A stretch of 39,874 bases of DNA from a virus. Location of the stretch: positions 1 to 39,874 of IMG/VR virus record IMGVR_UViG_3300025099_000051. One strand, written 5' to 3'. Shown piece after piece: positions 1 to 9,046 of the stretch (within the stretch, counting starts at the first letter, position 1; every line of letters starts with the position of its first letter). Both the position numbers and the translations under genes were made by a program. The notes below the pieces were generated by a model that ran no database searches, was not told where the DNA came from, and saw only the letters and a list, made by a program, of their open reading frames with translations.

Positions 1-132
1 GGACCATGTCGCAGCGAAATCATCATCAAGCGCCGCCATGCGTTCTGTCATGTGTCTATTCATAATCCCTCCCGAGGGGTTTTCTATCTGGTTAACATTG
101 ACAACTAATAGGAAGAATACCGGAAACTCGGG
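1..132. repeat. Left copy of terminal direct repeat
   Basis: The first 132 bases recur as the last 132 bases (39743-39874). The copies differ at one position: C at 127 against G at 39869. The repeat holds the 5' end of the leftward gene that starts at 39805 (copy at 63) and its GGGAGGGA ribosome-binding site, so the sequence joins end to end as a circle. It may be an assembly overlap of a circular or circularly permuted genome, or a short physical terminal repeat. The single mismatch argues mildly for sequence variation or an end error. Confidence 0.93.
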
Positions 133-421
133 AACCTGTCACGGTTTAATTGCCATCGGGTCTAATAAAGATATAACCGCCGGACAGCTCGACAATTGCG
201 GGCGCTGTGGGCGTTTGGCTGTATAGGCAAAAAGCCTGGTGATTGCCTGGGCGCGGCGTCAATCGAGCCTATTTTTACCGGCCTTTTTTTAAGCTTATTT
301 TTTTATAAATTTTTTAACGTGTTTTCGATCGGCCAAAATGCGGCCATATTTGGGCCTGTCACTTGCACAGAATCGAACGGCGCGGGTGTCAGCTCGTGCA
401 TTGTTTCGAGAATCGCCCAAA

Positions 422-441
422 AACCGGCGGCAACCGGCGGC
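422..441. repeat. 10-bp tandem repeat
   Basis: AACCGGCGGC occurs twice head to tail (422-431 and 432-441), followed by a partial AACTGG. It lies in the non-coding region upstream of the terminase genes. Such short iterated sites can be protein-binding sites at packaging or replication origins; the function here is unknown. Confidence 0.8.
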
Positions 442-499
442 AACTGGTGAAAGATATAAGCGGCTGCAGGGGCGTTATCGGCTGCCGGTGTTGGCGCTT

Positions 500-530
500 G
501 GGTGTCTGCTGTCTGTGCTGGGTGTCTGCT
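500..530. repeat. 11-bp direct repeat, 20-bp period
   Basis: GGGTGTCTGCT occurs at 500-510 and again at 520-530, separated by 9 bases that partly continue the motif. It lies about 60 bases after the AACCGGCGGC tandem repeat, so two unrelated repeats cluster in the non-coding region before the small terminase gene. Confidence 0.75.
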
Positions 531-911
531 ATTGATGTCCCTCTAACGCACACACACGCCCGCCAAACTTTCCCAGCTCGGACAACAACGACAGGGGCAG
601 CAACCGAACAAGCCGCCGCCCGTCGCCAGCTGGGGCGCATTGGTCCCACAATCGGCCCCAACAAAAACAACCGGCGCAATTCGCTGGGGATACAGGGCAC
701 AGCAGCGCATTGAGACAGCGCCGCCCGCGCCAATGGGGGGGCATAGGGGCAGGGCCGGACCCCACCCCACCCCAAGCGCCAAACAATTAAATCAACAATA
801 TCCTCCACGCAAACCGGAGGGGAAAATAGAACCTCTATAAGCAATACCTAATAAACGGTAGACATCCCACGGTCACACACGGGGGTTCTCTATTACTAGG
901 ACCATCTTTAT

Positions 912-928
912 GACAACTAAAATGTGTC
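912..928 (+). promoter_or_regulatory. Repressor operator-like site upstream of late genes
   Basis: GACAACTAAAATGTGTC matches the 17-bp operators at the repressor/PR region almost exactly. It lies 92 bases before the small terminase gene. A weak candidate promoter overlaps it: ATGACA at 910-915, 16-bp spacer, TATTGA at 932-937. The site suggests that the repressor also silences the late operon directly. The binding inference rests on similarity to the PR operator set. Confidence 0.6.
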
Positions 929-1019
929 CTGTATTGAAAAATAACGACACCCTAGAGGTTACCATTCCTAAACCATTAACGTTCCACCACGGGCGTTACA
1001 GAGCCTCTCAGAGGTACAT

Positions 1020-1412
1020 ATGATTAATACAGAGAAGCAAGCCAAATTTGTCGAATACTACGTTTTGACGGGTAATGCGACAAAGGCATACAAGATGGCT
1101 GGATATTCGCCGAAAGCTGCGGATGTCAACGGGCCAAATTTGAGAAAAAAACTTGCCGTAGAGATAGAAGAGGAGACTCGGAAGAGGGTGCAGGGTCTTG
1201 CCCCTATGGCGGTGGGATTTTTGGAGGAGTTGGCAAAAAACGCCCAATCAGAACAGGTCAGGCTAAAGGCGGTGATGGATATTCTGGATCGTTCTGGTTA
1301 CAAGCCTACCGACAAGGTAGAGCAGACCGTCACTTATGACGATAAGACCACGGACGAGTTAAAAGCAGAGCTGGCTAATTTGATGGGTTTTGAGGAACCA
1401 ATCCTCCAGTGA
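1020..1412 (+). CDS. terS: Terminase small subunit
   Basis: A protein of 130 residues, normal for a phage small terminase. The N-terminus (residues 5-30: KQAKFVEYY, TGNATKAY, AGYS) has the helix-turn-helix pattern of Terminase_2-type small subunits, which recognise the packaging site and load the large subunit. The remainder is helical with a charged C-terminal part. An AGAGG ribosome-binding site precedes the ATG by about 6 bases. It is the first gene of the long + strand late operon and its stop overlaps the next start (GTGA). The family call comes from the N-terminal motif and the position one gene before the large terminase. Confidence 0.85.
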   Translation: MINTEKQAKFVEYYVLTGNATKAYKMAGYSPKAADVNGPNLRKKLAVEIEEETRKRVQGLAPMAVGFLEELAKNAQSEQVRLKAVMDILDRSGYKPTDKVEQTVTYDDKTTDELKAELANLMGFEEPILQ

Positions 1413-2197
1413 ATCCACTCTACGGTAAACCAATGGTCCAAGAGCCTTTTTGGCTGCGCCGTGCCAAGGGCCAAACAAACTCTCCCGTCGTTAATCAGAT
1501 GTGGCATCCAGATAAAGATACAGGCCAGATGCAAACTGTTTACTCAGGGACGCATCCGATGGGTCTTTTGCCCAATGCAAAACAGCCTTACCAGTCAAAA
1601 GCAATGTTGTACCCGACAATTCGCTGGAGATCCCCTGGGCTTGAAAAGTTACCGAACGACCGTGCTATCCAAGAGGCAATGGAAATGGAAGATTACATGG
1701 TGTTCCCAAATATGTGGGATGCAACAGAGTATTCAAAATCACTAAGCGCCAGTATTGAGCGGGAAGTTAGCCTTAATGATCAAATTTTGGGGAAAGTGTC
1801 GGAACGCCTCGGCATAAACGCATCTCGTTTGAACGACTTTGCTAATGTCGTAAGCGGCGTGGAAAGCAGCTACGGGAAAAACCTTCGTAATCCCGAATCG
1901 TCGGCCAAAGGCATCTACCAATTGACCGATGACACCTTTGTCACCGCAAAAAACAGGCTAAAAAATATAACGGGGAGCATTCCCCAAAGAATAAAAGACG
2001 CAGAATCTATTCTCGACTTATCTCCTGATGACCAAAAAGCACTCTTTTTTGCTCACCTGACGGAAGATAAAGGCAGTGACGCAGAAATTCGATCGTATTT
2101 GGAAGGGGGGTCTGGGAGAGACTTGTATGTGAAGCATCATTACAAGGGAGATCCTGACTTGAACACAAATAAAAGATTGGATGACTTCTTCGGCTAG
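1409..2197 (+). CDS. Lytic transglycosylase-like (SLT-fold) protein
   Basis: A 262-residue protein with a GTG start that overlaps the small terminase stop by 4 bases. Residues about 140-230 look like a soluble lytic transglycosylase/goose-lysozyme fold: VVSGVESSYG with likely catalytic Glu152, then GIYQLT at 168-173, the usual G-[IL]-[FYW]-Q sequence. Residues 1-110 are unlike the lysozyme fold, rich in aromatic residues and Pro, and I do not recognise them. Its likely role is local peptidoglycan cleavage during DNA entry, as a virion protein, or packaging-linked structure. Its place between terS and terL is unusual. The domain call is good; the role is inference. Confidence 0.7.
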   Translation: MNPLYGKPMVQEPFWLRRAKGQTNSPVVNQMWHPDKDTGQMQTVYSGTHPMGLLPNAKQPYQSKAMLYPTIRWRSPGLEKLPNDRAIQEAMEMEDYMVFPNMWDATEYSKSLSASIEREVSLNDQILGKVSERLGINASRLNDFANVVSGVESSYGKNLRNPESSAKGIYQLTDDTFVTAKNRLKNITGSIPQRIKDAESILDLSPDDQKALFFAHLTEDKGSDAEIRSYLEGGSGRDLYVKHHYKGDPDLNTNKRLDDFFG

Positions 2198-3635
2198 TCT
2201 TGTCCAAGCTGTAGAGCTTGCGAAGATTATAAAAAATCGGGAACGGTTCGAGCGTCTTTATGCTTACGACCCTTACCCTTATCAGCAGAGGTTTCACGAA
2301 ACAGGTAGCCAAGCCAACCAGCGGTTGCTTATGGCGGCTAACCGAATCGGCAAGTCCTACTGCGGGGCTATGGAGATGGCCTACCACCTAACAGGAATAT
2401 ATCCGGATTGGTGGAAAGGGCGTGTCTTCCATAAACCCATTACAGCTTGGGCGGGTGGTGTTTCTAACGAAACTACGAGAGACATTGTCCAAGCAGAATT
2501 ACTAGGCTCTCCTGACGATCCCGAAGCTTTTGGCACTGGCTCGATACCAAGATCCTGCATTGTTAAGAGTGAGAGAAAGCCAGGGGTTCCAAATGCAAAA
2601 TCCGTTGTCCTTGTTAAACACAAATCTGGTCTGAACTCGTCTTTATTCTTTAAAGCCTATGAAATGGGCGTGGATAAATGGCAGGGTCGATCTGTGGACT
2701 GCGTTTGGCTTGACGAGGAACCTAGCAGGGAACTTTATTCACAGGCAGTTACACGAACGCTGGATAGAAGGGGCATGGTGTATATGACCTTCACGCCTGA
2801 GAACGGAATGACTGAAACGGTTGCAAGTTTTATGAACAACCTACAAGTAGGTCAATCCTTGGATAACGCCACTTGGGATGATGCGTCTGAAAAAATTACG
2901 ACCTTAAGTGGGGCAAAAGGTCATCTAGATGAGCAAATTATGGCTCAGATTTTGTCTGCATACTCCCCTCACGAAAGAGAAATGCGGAAACACGGCAGAC
3001 CATCTATCGGTAGTGGGCTAGTTTTTCCGGTAAATGAGTCTGAATTAGTTGTAGAACCTTTCCCGTTGCCAGAAGAATGGCCTCGTATTGCTGCAATAGA
3101 TTTTGGTTGGGATCATCCCACAGCTGTTGTTTGGGTAGCGTGGGATAGAGAAGAGGATCGCGTTTATGTATACGACACCTATCGACAAAGCAAAGCCCCG
3201 CCACACGTTCATGCAGCAACCATCAAAACAAGAGGGCCGTGGAACATCGTCTGGCCGCACGATGGTCACCGAAAAGATTCGATGGGCAACCCAGGTCTTG
3301 CGGAACAGTATCGGACTTTAGGCTGCAATCTACTTCCGTTTCATTTTGAAAATCCTCCAGCACTCGGGGAAAAGAAAGGCGGTAATTCTGTAGAAGTTGG
3401 GATCATGGAAATGTTGCACAGAATGGAAAAAGACCAGTTCAAAGTATTTGCAACACAAAGTGATTGGTGGGAAGAATTTAGGATGTATCACAGAAAAGAA
3501 GGAAAGATTGTCGCGCTTAGAGATGATCTTATGTCGGCAACACGATATGCCGTAATGTCACTCCGGTTCTCAACAGAGGGAAAAAATCCAGTTTGGGATA
3601 GGGAACTTAAATATCCGCAATTGGGAATAGTATGA
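2181..3635 (+). CDS. terL: Terminase large subunit
   Basis: A 484-residue packaging motor. The N-terminal ATPase has a Walker A-like motif AANRIGKS (52-59), a Walker B motif VDCVWLDEE (172-180, with catalytic Glu179) and a coupling motif YMTFTP (201-206). The C-terminal RNase H-like nuclease shows AIDFGWDHPTA (Asp307), WPHDGHRKDS (Asp361) and RDDLMSATRYA (Asp448/449), the three acidic clusters expected for headful or cos cleavage. It translocates DNA into the procapsid through the portal at 4843. The start overlaps the previous gene by 17 bases, and the stop overlaps the next start by ATGA. Confidence 0.95.
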   Translation: MTSSASLVQAVELAKIIKNRERFERLYAYDPYPYQQRFHETGSQANQRLLMAANRIGKSYCGAMEMAYHLTGIYPDWWKGRVFHKPITAWAGGVSNETTRDIVQAELLGSPDDPEAFGTGSIPRSCIVKSERKPGVPNAKSVVLVKHKSGLNSSLFFKAYEMGVDKWQGRSVDCVWLDEEPSRELYSQAVTRTLDRRGMVYMTFTPENGMTETVASFMNNLQVGQSLDNATWDDASEKITTLSGAKGHLDEQIMAQILSAYSPHEREMRKHGRPSIGSGLVFPVNESELVVEPFPLPEEWPRIAAIDFGWDHPTAVVWVAWDREEDRVYVYDTYRQSKAPPHVHAATIKTRGPWNIVWPHDGHRKDSMGNPGLAEQYRTLGCNLLPFHFENPPALGEKKGGNSVEVGIMEMLHRMEKDQFKVFATQSDWWEEFRMYHRKEGKIVALRDDLMSATRYAVMSLRFSTEGKNPVWDRELKYPQLGIV

Positions 3636-4828
3636 ACGCAGGAAGAATTTTAGAAGACGAAGATTTTTATACGGGGATGCTCGCGCAATCCCTGATGCCC
3701 GAAGGCGGCTCTGAATATATTGCTAATGTAAGTGGTTGGCCGCGCCCCATACGGGGACTGTTATCGGGTAATAGTGGTGGAAATCCTCCTCCTCCAAATA
3801 TGGGAGGTCAGCAGCCGCCCCCGCCTTCTCCCGAACCAAGTACGCCGCCACCAGAGGCAACGCCAGAGACACCGGAGCCAGCTGCTCCCCGAGCGCATTA
3901 CAAAGCTCGCGTTTATCCTTACGGAAATCCCTTGTTGGTTGAGATGGGTCAGGCAAGGGTTGGCCCGTATTCATATAAAAATCTGGATGACGGGACAACT
4001 GTTCAAGGCGTTGGGGAAAATACGATAAACAGTTCAAGAAATCCTTTTCAGAATCTAATCGGTAACTACGAAGATACAACTAACTATATCGATCGGTGGC
4101 AAGGATTAACAAATCAACAATTTTTAGAAAATTCTTTAGCCGCCAGCGTCATTCCTTTTGGTAGCGGAACGACCGCTGATGAGTTAGCTGCTTTCGGATT
4201 TAGCGGCACTGGTGCTGACGATTTTGTGGCGGGCAACTACGGCGTTGTTAATCCGTTTGCAGGGTTACTAGTTGGAAGTGATAGTGAATATATTACCCAG
4301 CCTGGCGAATATGCTAACAATCCCGATATGTATAACATTATAACAAACGCCGGTTATGTGCCTAATTATGAAACTGGGTATGAAGCCGAGAAATGGGACC
4401 CTGACACTGGCACACAAGTAAGAGGAACACAGTTTTTTGATCAAGGAGAACTTGTTCCAGAAGGGTATGGATTTATTCCCGAAAAATCACTTTACACTAA
4501 TAACGTAATGAACAGTTCGAACGCGCCACAACTTTATGTATACCCAGATGGCAGCGCAGAACTTGTAAGTCCAGATGAAATAGCTGCTAAAAGTTTATTG
4601 GATGTGCATTACGCGCCCGCAACTTTAGCTTCTTATCAACAGCCAGATTTCTTTGACACTATGGCGTCAAAAAATCCAGGCGTTGCGCCAGAAGATAACT
4701 GGGCAGATCTAGACGCTGACAAGGCAAGACTGTTGAAGTATTACACGCAATATTTTCCCACTGGAACACAATCTGGTGCAGCAACATCAGAAACGGTAGC
4801 GCCAACAACCTTTGGCTTGCTTCCCTGA
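3632..4828 (+). CDS. Unknown late protein with Pro-rich segment
   Basis: A 398-residue protein that I do not recognise. Residues 51-86 form a Pro/Gly/Gln/Glu-rich linker, PPPP runs included. The rest is acidic, rich in Asn, Tyr, Gly and Asp, and lacks Cys and membrane segments. It overlaps terL by ATGA and ends 14 bases before the portal gene, so it is co-expressed with the packaging and head genes. Its size and linker suggest a virion or head-assembly protein, but no motif supports a specific function. Confidence 0.7.
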   Translation: MNAGRILEDEDFYTGMLAQSLMPEGGSEYIANVSGWPRPIRGLLSGNSGGNPPPPNMGGQQPPPPSPEPSTPPPEATPETPEPAAPRAHYKARVYPYGNPLLVEMGQARVGPYSYKNLDDGTTVQGVGENTINSSRNPFQNLIGNYEDTTNYIDRWQGLTNQQFLENSLAASVIPFGSGTTADELAAFGFSGTGADDFVAGNYGVVNPFAGLLVGSDSEYITQPGEYANNPDMYNIITNAGYVPNYETGYEAEKWDPDTGTQVRGTQFFDQGELVPEGYGFIPEKSLYTNNVMNSSNAPQLYVYPDGSAELVSPDEIAAKSLLDVHYAPATLASYQQPDFFDTMASKNPGVAPEDNWADLDADKARLLKYYTQYFPTGTQSGAATSETVAPTTFGLLP

Positions 4829-4842
4829 GAATGGATTTATAA

Positions 4843-6741
4843 ATGGATGAATTAAAAGCAAGAATAGATGCAGAGATCACTCAGTCTCTTGGTTACGACG
4901 ATGAGCTGTCTGATCAACGCAGACTTGCGATGGAGTATTACTACGGGCTGCCTTTTGGTAACGAGATAGAAGGTCGATCGCAGATTGTTGATAGCAGTGT
5001 TGCTGATACCATCGAATGGATAAAACCTTCGCTCATGCGAGTGTTTGCGTCTGGCGACAAGATTGTACAGTTTCATCCTACAGGGCCAGAAGATGTTCCA
5101 GCAGCTGAACAAGCTTCTGACTACATTAACCATATTTTTACAAAAGATAATCCTGGGTTTGAAATTATGTATTCGTGGTTTACGGATGCATTGTTGCAAA
5201 AAAACGGGATTGTAAAGTGCTGGTGGGATGAGACTGACGAAAATGATCGCGAAACATATAGTGATTTAACTGACCTTGAGTTGGAGGCGCTTATTGCTCC
5301 GGACTCGGTCGAGGTAATTGAACACACCGCAAATACCGAAGGTTTAGAGGTTACTCACGATATCGTGATCACCCGAGTGGTGACTACTGGGCGAGTTAAA
5401 ATTGAAAATGTACCTCCAGAAGAGTTTTTAATTTCTCGCGAAGCGAAATCTATTGAGGATGCTAGATTCGTTTGCCATCGATCTAAGAAGACAATTTCAG
5501 AGCTTCGTGAAATGGGCTTTGATTTCGATGAAGACGAGATTGGTGGCGACAACCATGAACTTACATCTGAAAGTTCTGCGCGATACGAGTTTGATAACTC
5601 CAGTAATTTAGGGCGGGAAAGTACAGAAAAAGCACTAAGGGAAATCTGGGTTTACGAAAGTTACCTAAAGTCTGATCAGGACGGTGACGGCATTGCTGAA
5701 CTTATTCGTGTGGTTACAGCTGGCAACCTTATCTTGGACCAAGAGCCAGTAGATCGTAAACCTTTTGCAACTTTGACCCCAATAAAGATTCCGCATAAGT
5801 TTTTTGGTTTGTCTATGGCAGATTTGACAATGGATCTTCAGCTTATGAAGAGTACATTGCAACGATCATTACTCGACAATATGTATATGCAAAATCATGG
5901 TCGTTTTGCAGTGATGGAAGGTCAGGTAAATCTGGATGACCTTCTAACTAGCAGACCAGGGGGAATTGTACGGACAAAAACCCCAAATGCGGTCACACCA
6001 CTACCAACACCTCCACTCCAGCCTTATGTGTTTGAAACACTCAAATACTTAGATGGCATACGGGAAGAACGGTCTGGAATGACCAAGTATTCTCAGGGCC
6101 TTAACGAAGGTGCGTTAACTAGCCATACGACGGCAGCTGCTGTCAGCCAGACAATGACTGCGGCTCAACAACGTGTCGAATTGATTGCTCGCTGTTTTGC
6201 TGAAACCGGCGTAAAAGATCTAATGCAAATGATTTATGAATTGGTTCAAAAAAATCAGGACAAAGAACGAATCATTATGCTTCGCAACCAGTTTGTTCCT
6301 GTTCGACCGGATATGTGGCGGGAAAAAATGGACTGCACTGTTTCAGTTGGTCTGGGTCATGGTAATCGTGACCAACATCTACGGCATCTTACGACCCTAA
6401 TGCAGCTGGCTTCTCAAGCAATGAGCGGCGGGTTGTCTTTGATGAACGAGCAAAATCTTTACAACATGGCCTCAGAGTTAATTAAAAACATGGGCTTTAA
6501 GGATGTCGATTCGTTTATTACTGATCCCAGAATGGCTTCTCAAGAGCCTTCGGCAAGGGAGCAAATGGCGCAAGCTGAAATGAGCTTAAAGAAAGGCGAG
6601 CTAGATATAAAAGTCGCCGAAACTCAGATCAAACAACAGAAATTACAGTTAGAAGCGCAAAAGTTGCAATCGGATAACTCAATGAAAATTGCTGAACTTC
6701 AATTAGAAGCGGAGCAAGGTAGACCCGTAGGAATCGGATAA
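4843..6741 (+). CDS. Portal (head-tail connector) protein
   Basis: A 632-residue protein of the size and order expected for a podovirus portal: large terminase, one gene, portal, scaffold, capsid. The N-terminus (about 25-75: LAMEYYYG, SQIVDSSVADTIEWIKPSLM) and the middle (KIPHKFFGLSMADLTMDLQLMKSTL, described here only in part) match portals of SU10-capsid-type podophages as I remember them. Residues from about 560 form a Gln/Lys/Glu-rich coiled coil, fitting a C-terminal helical barrel. It forms the dodecameric DNA channel at the unique capsid vertex. Confidence 0.88.
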   Translation: MDELKARIDAEITQSLGYDDELSDQRRLAMEYYYGLPFGNEIEGRSQIVDSSVADTIEWIKPSLMRVFASGDKIVQFHPTGPEDVPAAEQASDYINHIFTKDNPGFEIMYSWFTDALLQKNGIVKCWWDETDENDRETYSDLTDLELEALIAPDSVEVIEHTANTEGLEVTHDIVITRVVTTGRVKIENVPPEEFLISREAKSIEDARFVCHRSKKTISELREMGFDFDEDEIGGDNHELTSESSARYEFDNSSNLGRESTEKALREIWVYESYLKSDQDGDGIAELIRVVTAGNLILDQEPVDRKPFATLTPIKIPHKFFGLSMADLTMDLQLMKSTLQRSLLDNMYMQNHGRFAVMEGQVNLDDLLTSRPGGIVRTKTPNAVTPLPTPPLQPYVFETLKYLDGIREERSGMTKYSQGLNEGALTSHTTAAAVSQTMTAAQQRVELIARCFAETGVKDLMQMIYELVQKNQDKERIIMLRNQFVPVRPDMWREKMDCTVSVGLGHGNRDQHLRHLTTLMQLASQAMSGGLSLMNEQNLYNMASELIKNMGFKDVDSFITDPRMASQEPSAREQMAQAEMSLKKGELDIKVAETQIKQQKLQLEAQKLQSDNSMKIAELQLEAEQGRPVGIG

Positions 6742-6743
6742 CT

Positions 6744-6992
6744 ATGAATGAAGAGCAGCGAGCAGAAAACGCAAGCCGAATCTTAAACGACCCTATGGTT
6801 GCGGAAGCGTTTGAACTTTTGCGAAAAGAATTCCTGATTGGATGGGAAAATTCATCCACTCACGATGCGGAAACAAGGGAAACCTTGTGGTTGGGATTGA
6901 AAATCCTTTCACGGCTTCAAAGTCATTTTGAGTCCATTATCAGTACCGGACAATTGGCAAAAGCACAAAGAGATTCAAATATCCTGTTTTAG
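6744..6992 (+). CDS. Small acidic helical late protein
   Basis: An 82-residue protein starting 2 bases after the portal stop. It is predicted helical (ILNDPMVAEAFELLRKEF, then TLWLGLKILSRLQSHFESI) with no membrane segment. Small proteins of this kind commonly sit between portal and scaffold in podophages of this layout, but their role is not known to me. Two tandem hairpins, the second an intrinsic terminator, follow its stop. Confidence 0.7.
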   Translation: MNEEQRAENASRILNDPMVAEAFELLRKEFLIGWENSSTHDAETRETLWLGLKILSRLQSHFESIISTGQLAKAQRDSNILF

Positions 6993-7000
6993 AAAACCTA

Positions 7001-7041
7001 CCTACAAGGATGTAGGGGGAGGGCTATATGCCCTCTTTTTT
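7001..7041 (+). terminator. Tandem hairpins with intrinsic terminator before scaffold gene
   Basis: CCTACA-AGGA-TGTAGG (7001-7016) is followed at once by GAGGGC-TATAT-GCCCTC (7019-7035) and six T residues (7036-7041). The second hairpin is a textbook rho-independent terminator in the middle of the late operon, so readthrough here could set the ratio of packaging to capsid transcripts, or require antitermination. The scaffold start lies 15 bases downstream. Confidence 0.85.
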
Positions 7042-7055
7042 CATGGAGCTAAATT

Positions 7056-8042
7056 GTGGACACTCAAGAAGAACCCACAGGCACAATTGCGGAAGCGCAA
7101 AAAGCCTTTCTTTCACTTATGGACTCTGAGGACAATGCGTCTGAAGAAGCAACCGAAGTCGAGGAGGCTGAACCTTCAGAAGCGGAAATCGCGTTTGAAG
7201 CGGAAGATGAATCTGACGTTGAGAGCGAACAGCTCGAAGCTGAAGAGGAGTCTGATGGTGAACTTGTCGAAGACGAGGACGCAGAATTCTTATTCGAGAT
7301 AGATGGAAAAGAATTAACTGCTGACGAAGTCAGGAAAGGCTATTTACGGCAGCAAGATTACACCAAAAAAACGCAGTCTCTTGCAGAACAACGAAAGGAG
7401 ATTGAGAGTGTTACTCAGAAGTATCAAGCTCAACTCCAACAGATTCAAGCCGAGAGACAACAGTACATTCAGCACTTAGATGCGCTTACCCAAAATCAAG
7501 AAACTAATAAGTTTGAGAATATTGATTGGGATAGGTTAAGAATGGAAGACCCCCTTGAATTCGTTACTAAGAGACAGGAGTTGCAAGAGCAGAAGGAAAA
7601 AGCTATTGAACTCCAAGATCGTCAAAAACAAGTTCAAGCTCGTATGGCGGCAGATGAAAGTGAAAAGTGGGCCAAGGTAGTCGAGATTGAGAAAGAAAAA
7701 CTCATTTCTGCGTTACCGGAATGGGGACAAGAAGATTCCCAGAGGCAACTAGCAACAGAACTCCGAAGCTACGCGCAAGATCTTGGTTATGTTGAACGCG
7801 AAATTGATTCTCTTATTGATCATCGTTCTTTTTTGGTTTTACACAAGGCCATGATGTATGACCGATTACAGGGCGCTAATCCGAAGGCTAAAAAGCTAAA
7901 AGGCAAGCCGAAGGTGATCAGAGCGGGTAAAGGAAGTTCCAGATCTCAAGAGCAAAGGAATGTACTCAAAAACAAACGTAACCAACTTAAAAACACTGGT
8001 CACATTCGTGATGCAGCGAAAGTTTTTGAGGATTTTATTTAA
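7056..8042 (+). CDS. Scaffolding protein
   Basis: A 328-residue, strongly acidic N-terminal half (runs of Glu/Asp in residues 10-90) followed by long Gln/Glu/Lys-rich coiled coil (about 110-220) and a basic C-terminal end (about 275-320). This is the typical shape of scaffolds, whose basic end binds the capsid protein. The start is GTG, preceded by GGAG at the usual distance and placed just after a terminator. The gene lies directly before the major capsid gene. It would direct procapsid assembly and leave before packaging. Confidence 0.85.
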   Translation: MDTQEEPTGTIAEAQKAFLSLMDSEDNASEEATEVEEAEPSEAEIAFEAEDESDVESEQLEAEEESDGELVEDEDAEFLFEIDGKELTADEVRKGYLRQQDYTKKTQSLAEQRKEIESVTQKYQAQLQQIQAERQQYIQHLDALTQNQETNKFENIDWDRLRMEDPLEFVTKRQELQEQKEKAIELQDRQKQVQARMAADESEKWAKVVEIEKEKLISALPEWGQEDSQRQLATELRSYAQDLGYVEREIDSLIDHRSFLVLHKAMMYDRLQGANPKAKKLKGKPKVIRAGKGSSRSQEQRNVLKNKRNQLKNTGHIRDAAKVFEDFI

Positions 8043-8053
8043 GGAGTTAAATA

Positions 8054-9025
8054 ATGGCTGTTCCTTCAGGTACTAGACAAGTACATGGCGCAATCGGTGT
8101 GCGCGAGGACCTGGCAAATGTCATCTATGATATTTCGCCTACCACTACTCCATTTCTGACAGGGTGCGGACGCGAATCTGCTGATAACGTCCTGTTTGAG
8201 TGGCAAACTGATGTTCTCGCGGCTGCGGCTGCAAACCGTCACATTGAAGGTGACGATAGCACAGCAAGTGCTGTTACTGAAACTGTTCGTCTGCAAAACT
8301 ACACGCAGATCTCAAAAGAGACTGTGTCGGTTAGTGGCACGGCAGATTCGGTAGACTTTGCTGGCAAATCACGCAATGAGATGGCCTATCATATGGCCCG
8401 TTCTGCTCAGACTCTCAAGCGCGATATGGAGAAGATGTTGATGGACAACGTTGCGAAGAGTGCTGGTTCTGCCAGTGCTGCTCGTCAGACTGCTGGTCTT
8501 GGGTCTTGGGTTGCCAGCAACTATCACACTCTTGGAACCGGTTCTACAGCTGGAGCTGCAAGTGCTGGCACTGGTACGAACGCGGCGACGGCTGCAACGA
8601 CAAAAAACGCTATCACGGAAGCCGGTATGAAAACGGTTATTCGAGAGTGTTTTGACAATGGTGGTGAACCCGACACGATTATGGTTGGTGCCTTTAACAA
8701 ACAGGCAATCTCTGACCTTACTCAGTCAGTTTCATCGCTTCAAACCAACGCTGACAAAGTAGCGCCAGCACACGTTGTTGCTGCTATTGATGTTTATGTT
8801 TCTGATTTTGGAACGCTCAAAGTGATCCCAAATCGATTCCAGCGCCCAGAAGATGCTTGGTTCTTAGATATGAACTACTGGAACATTGCTTATTTGCGTG
8901 ACTTCCGCACGGAAGATCTTGCAAAAACGGGCGATAGCCAGAAAAAGCATATGCTGGTTGAGTATGGTCTGATGTCGAAAAACGAGAAAGCTTCCGGCTT
9001 CCTCGCGGACCTTACCACTTCTTAA
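8054..9025 (+). CDS. Major capsid protein (SU10/DUF5309-type HK97 fold)
   Basis: A 323-residue protein whose N-terminus (AIGVREDLANVIYDISPTTT, PFLTGCG) matches the DUF5309/SU10-type major capsid family, an HK97-fold lineage. It has a Ser/Ala/Thr-rich central stretch (about 145-185). It follows the scaffold by 11 bases with an AAGGAG ribosome-binding site, and two consecutive intrinsic terminators follow it, as is common after the most highly expressed structural gene. It forms the icosahedral shell. Confidence 0.92.
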   Translation: MAVPSGTRQVHGAIGVREDLANVIYDISPTTTPFLTGCGRESADNVLFEWQTDVLAAAAANRHIEGDDSTASAVTETVRLQNYTQISKETVSVSGTADSVDFAGKSRNEMAYHMARSAQTLKRDMEKMLMDNVAKSAGSASAARQTAGLGSWVASNYHTLGTGSTAGAASAGTGTNAATAATTKNAITEAGMKTVIRECFDNGGEPDTIMVGAFNKQAISDLTQSVSSLQTNADKVAPAHVVAAIDVYVSDFGTLKVIPNRFQRPEDAWFLDMNYWNIAYLRDFRTEDLAKTGDSQKKHMLVEYGLMSKNEKASGFLADLTTS

Positions 9026-9046
9026 TCTAAGAAGTAATTTAAGAGA

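Larger units (their letters stand above)
133..1019. other. Non-coding region upstream of the late operon
   Basis: About 890 bases with no convincing gene: open frames on both strands give Cys/Arg/Pro-rich or low-complexity translations without good starts. It holds a T-rich tract (about 265-330), a 10-bp tandem repeat (422-441), an 11-bp direct repeat (500-510 and 520-530), a C/A-rich, T-poor stretch (about 540-790) and an operator-like site (912-928). It sits between the start of the leftward cargo operon and the terminase genes. A packaging site, replication origin or long late leader would fit this position, but I cannot tell which. Confidence 0.6.

Noticed and set aside
363-713. A 116-codon rightward open frame
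   Set aside because: Low-complexity, Cys/Arg/Thr-rich translation across repeats and a C/A-rich stretch.
389-844. A 151-codon leftward open frame
   Set aside because: Translation is Arg/Pro/Cys/Val-rich without recognisable structure, with no good ribosome-binding site; open by base composition.
6928-7302. A Lys/Arg-rich open frame overlapping the scaffold
   Set aside because: Shifted-frame shadow of the acidic scaffold coding sequence; crosses a terminator.
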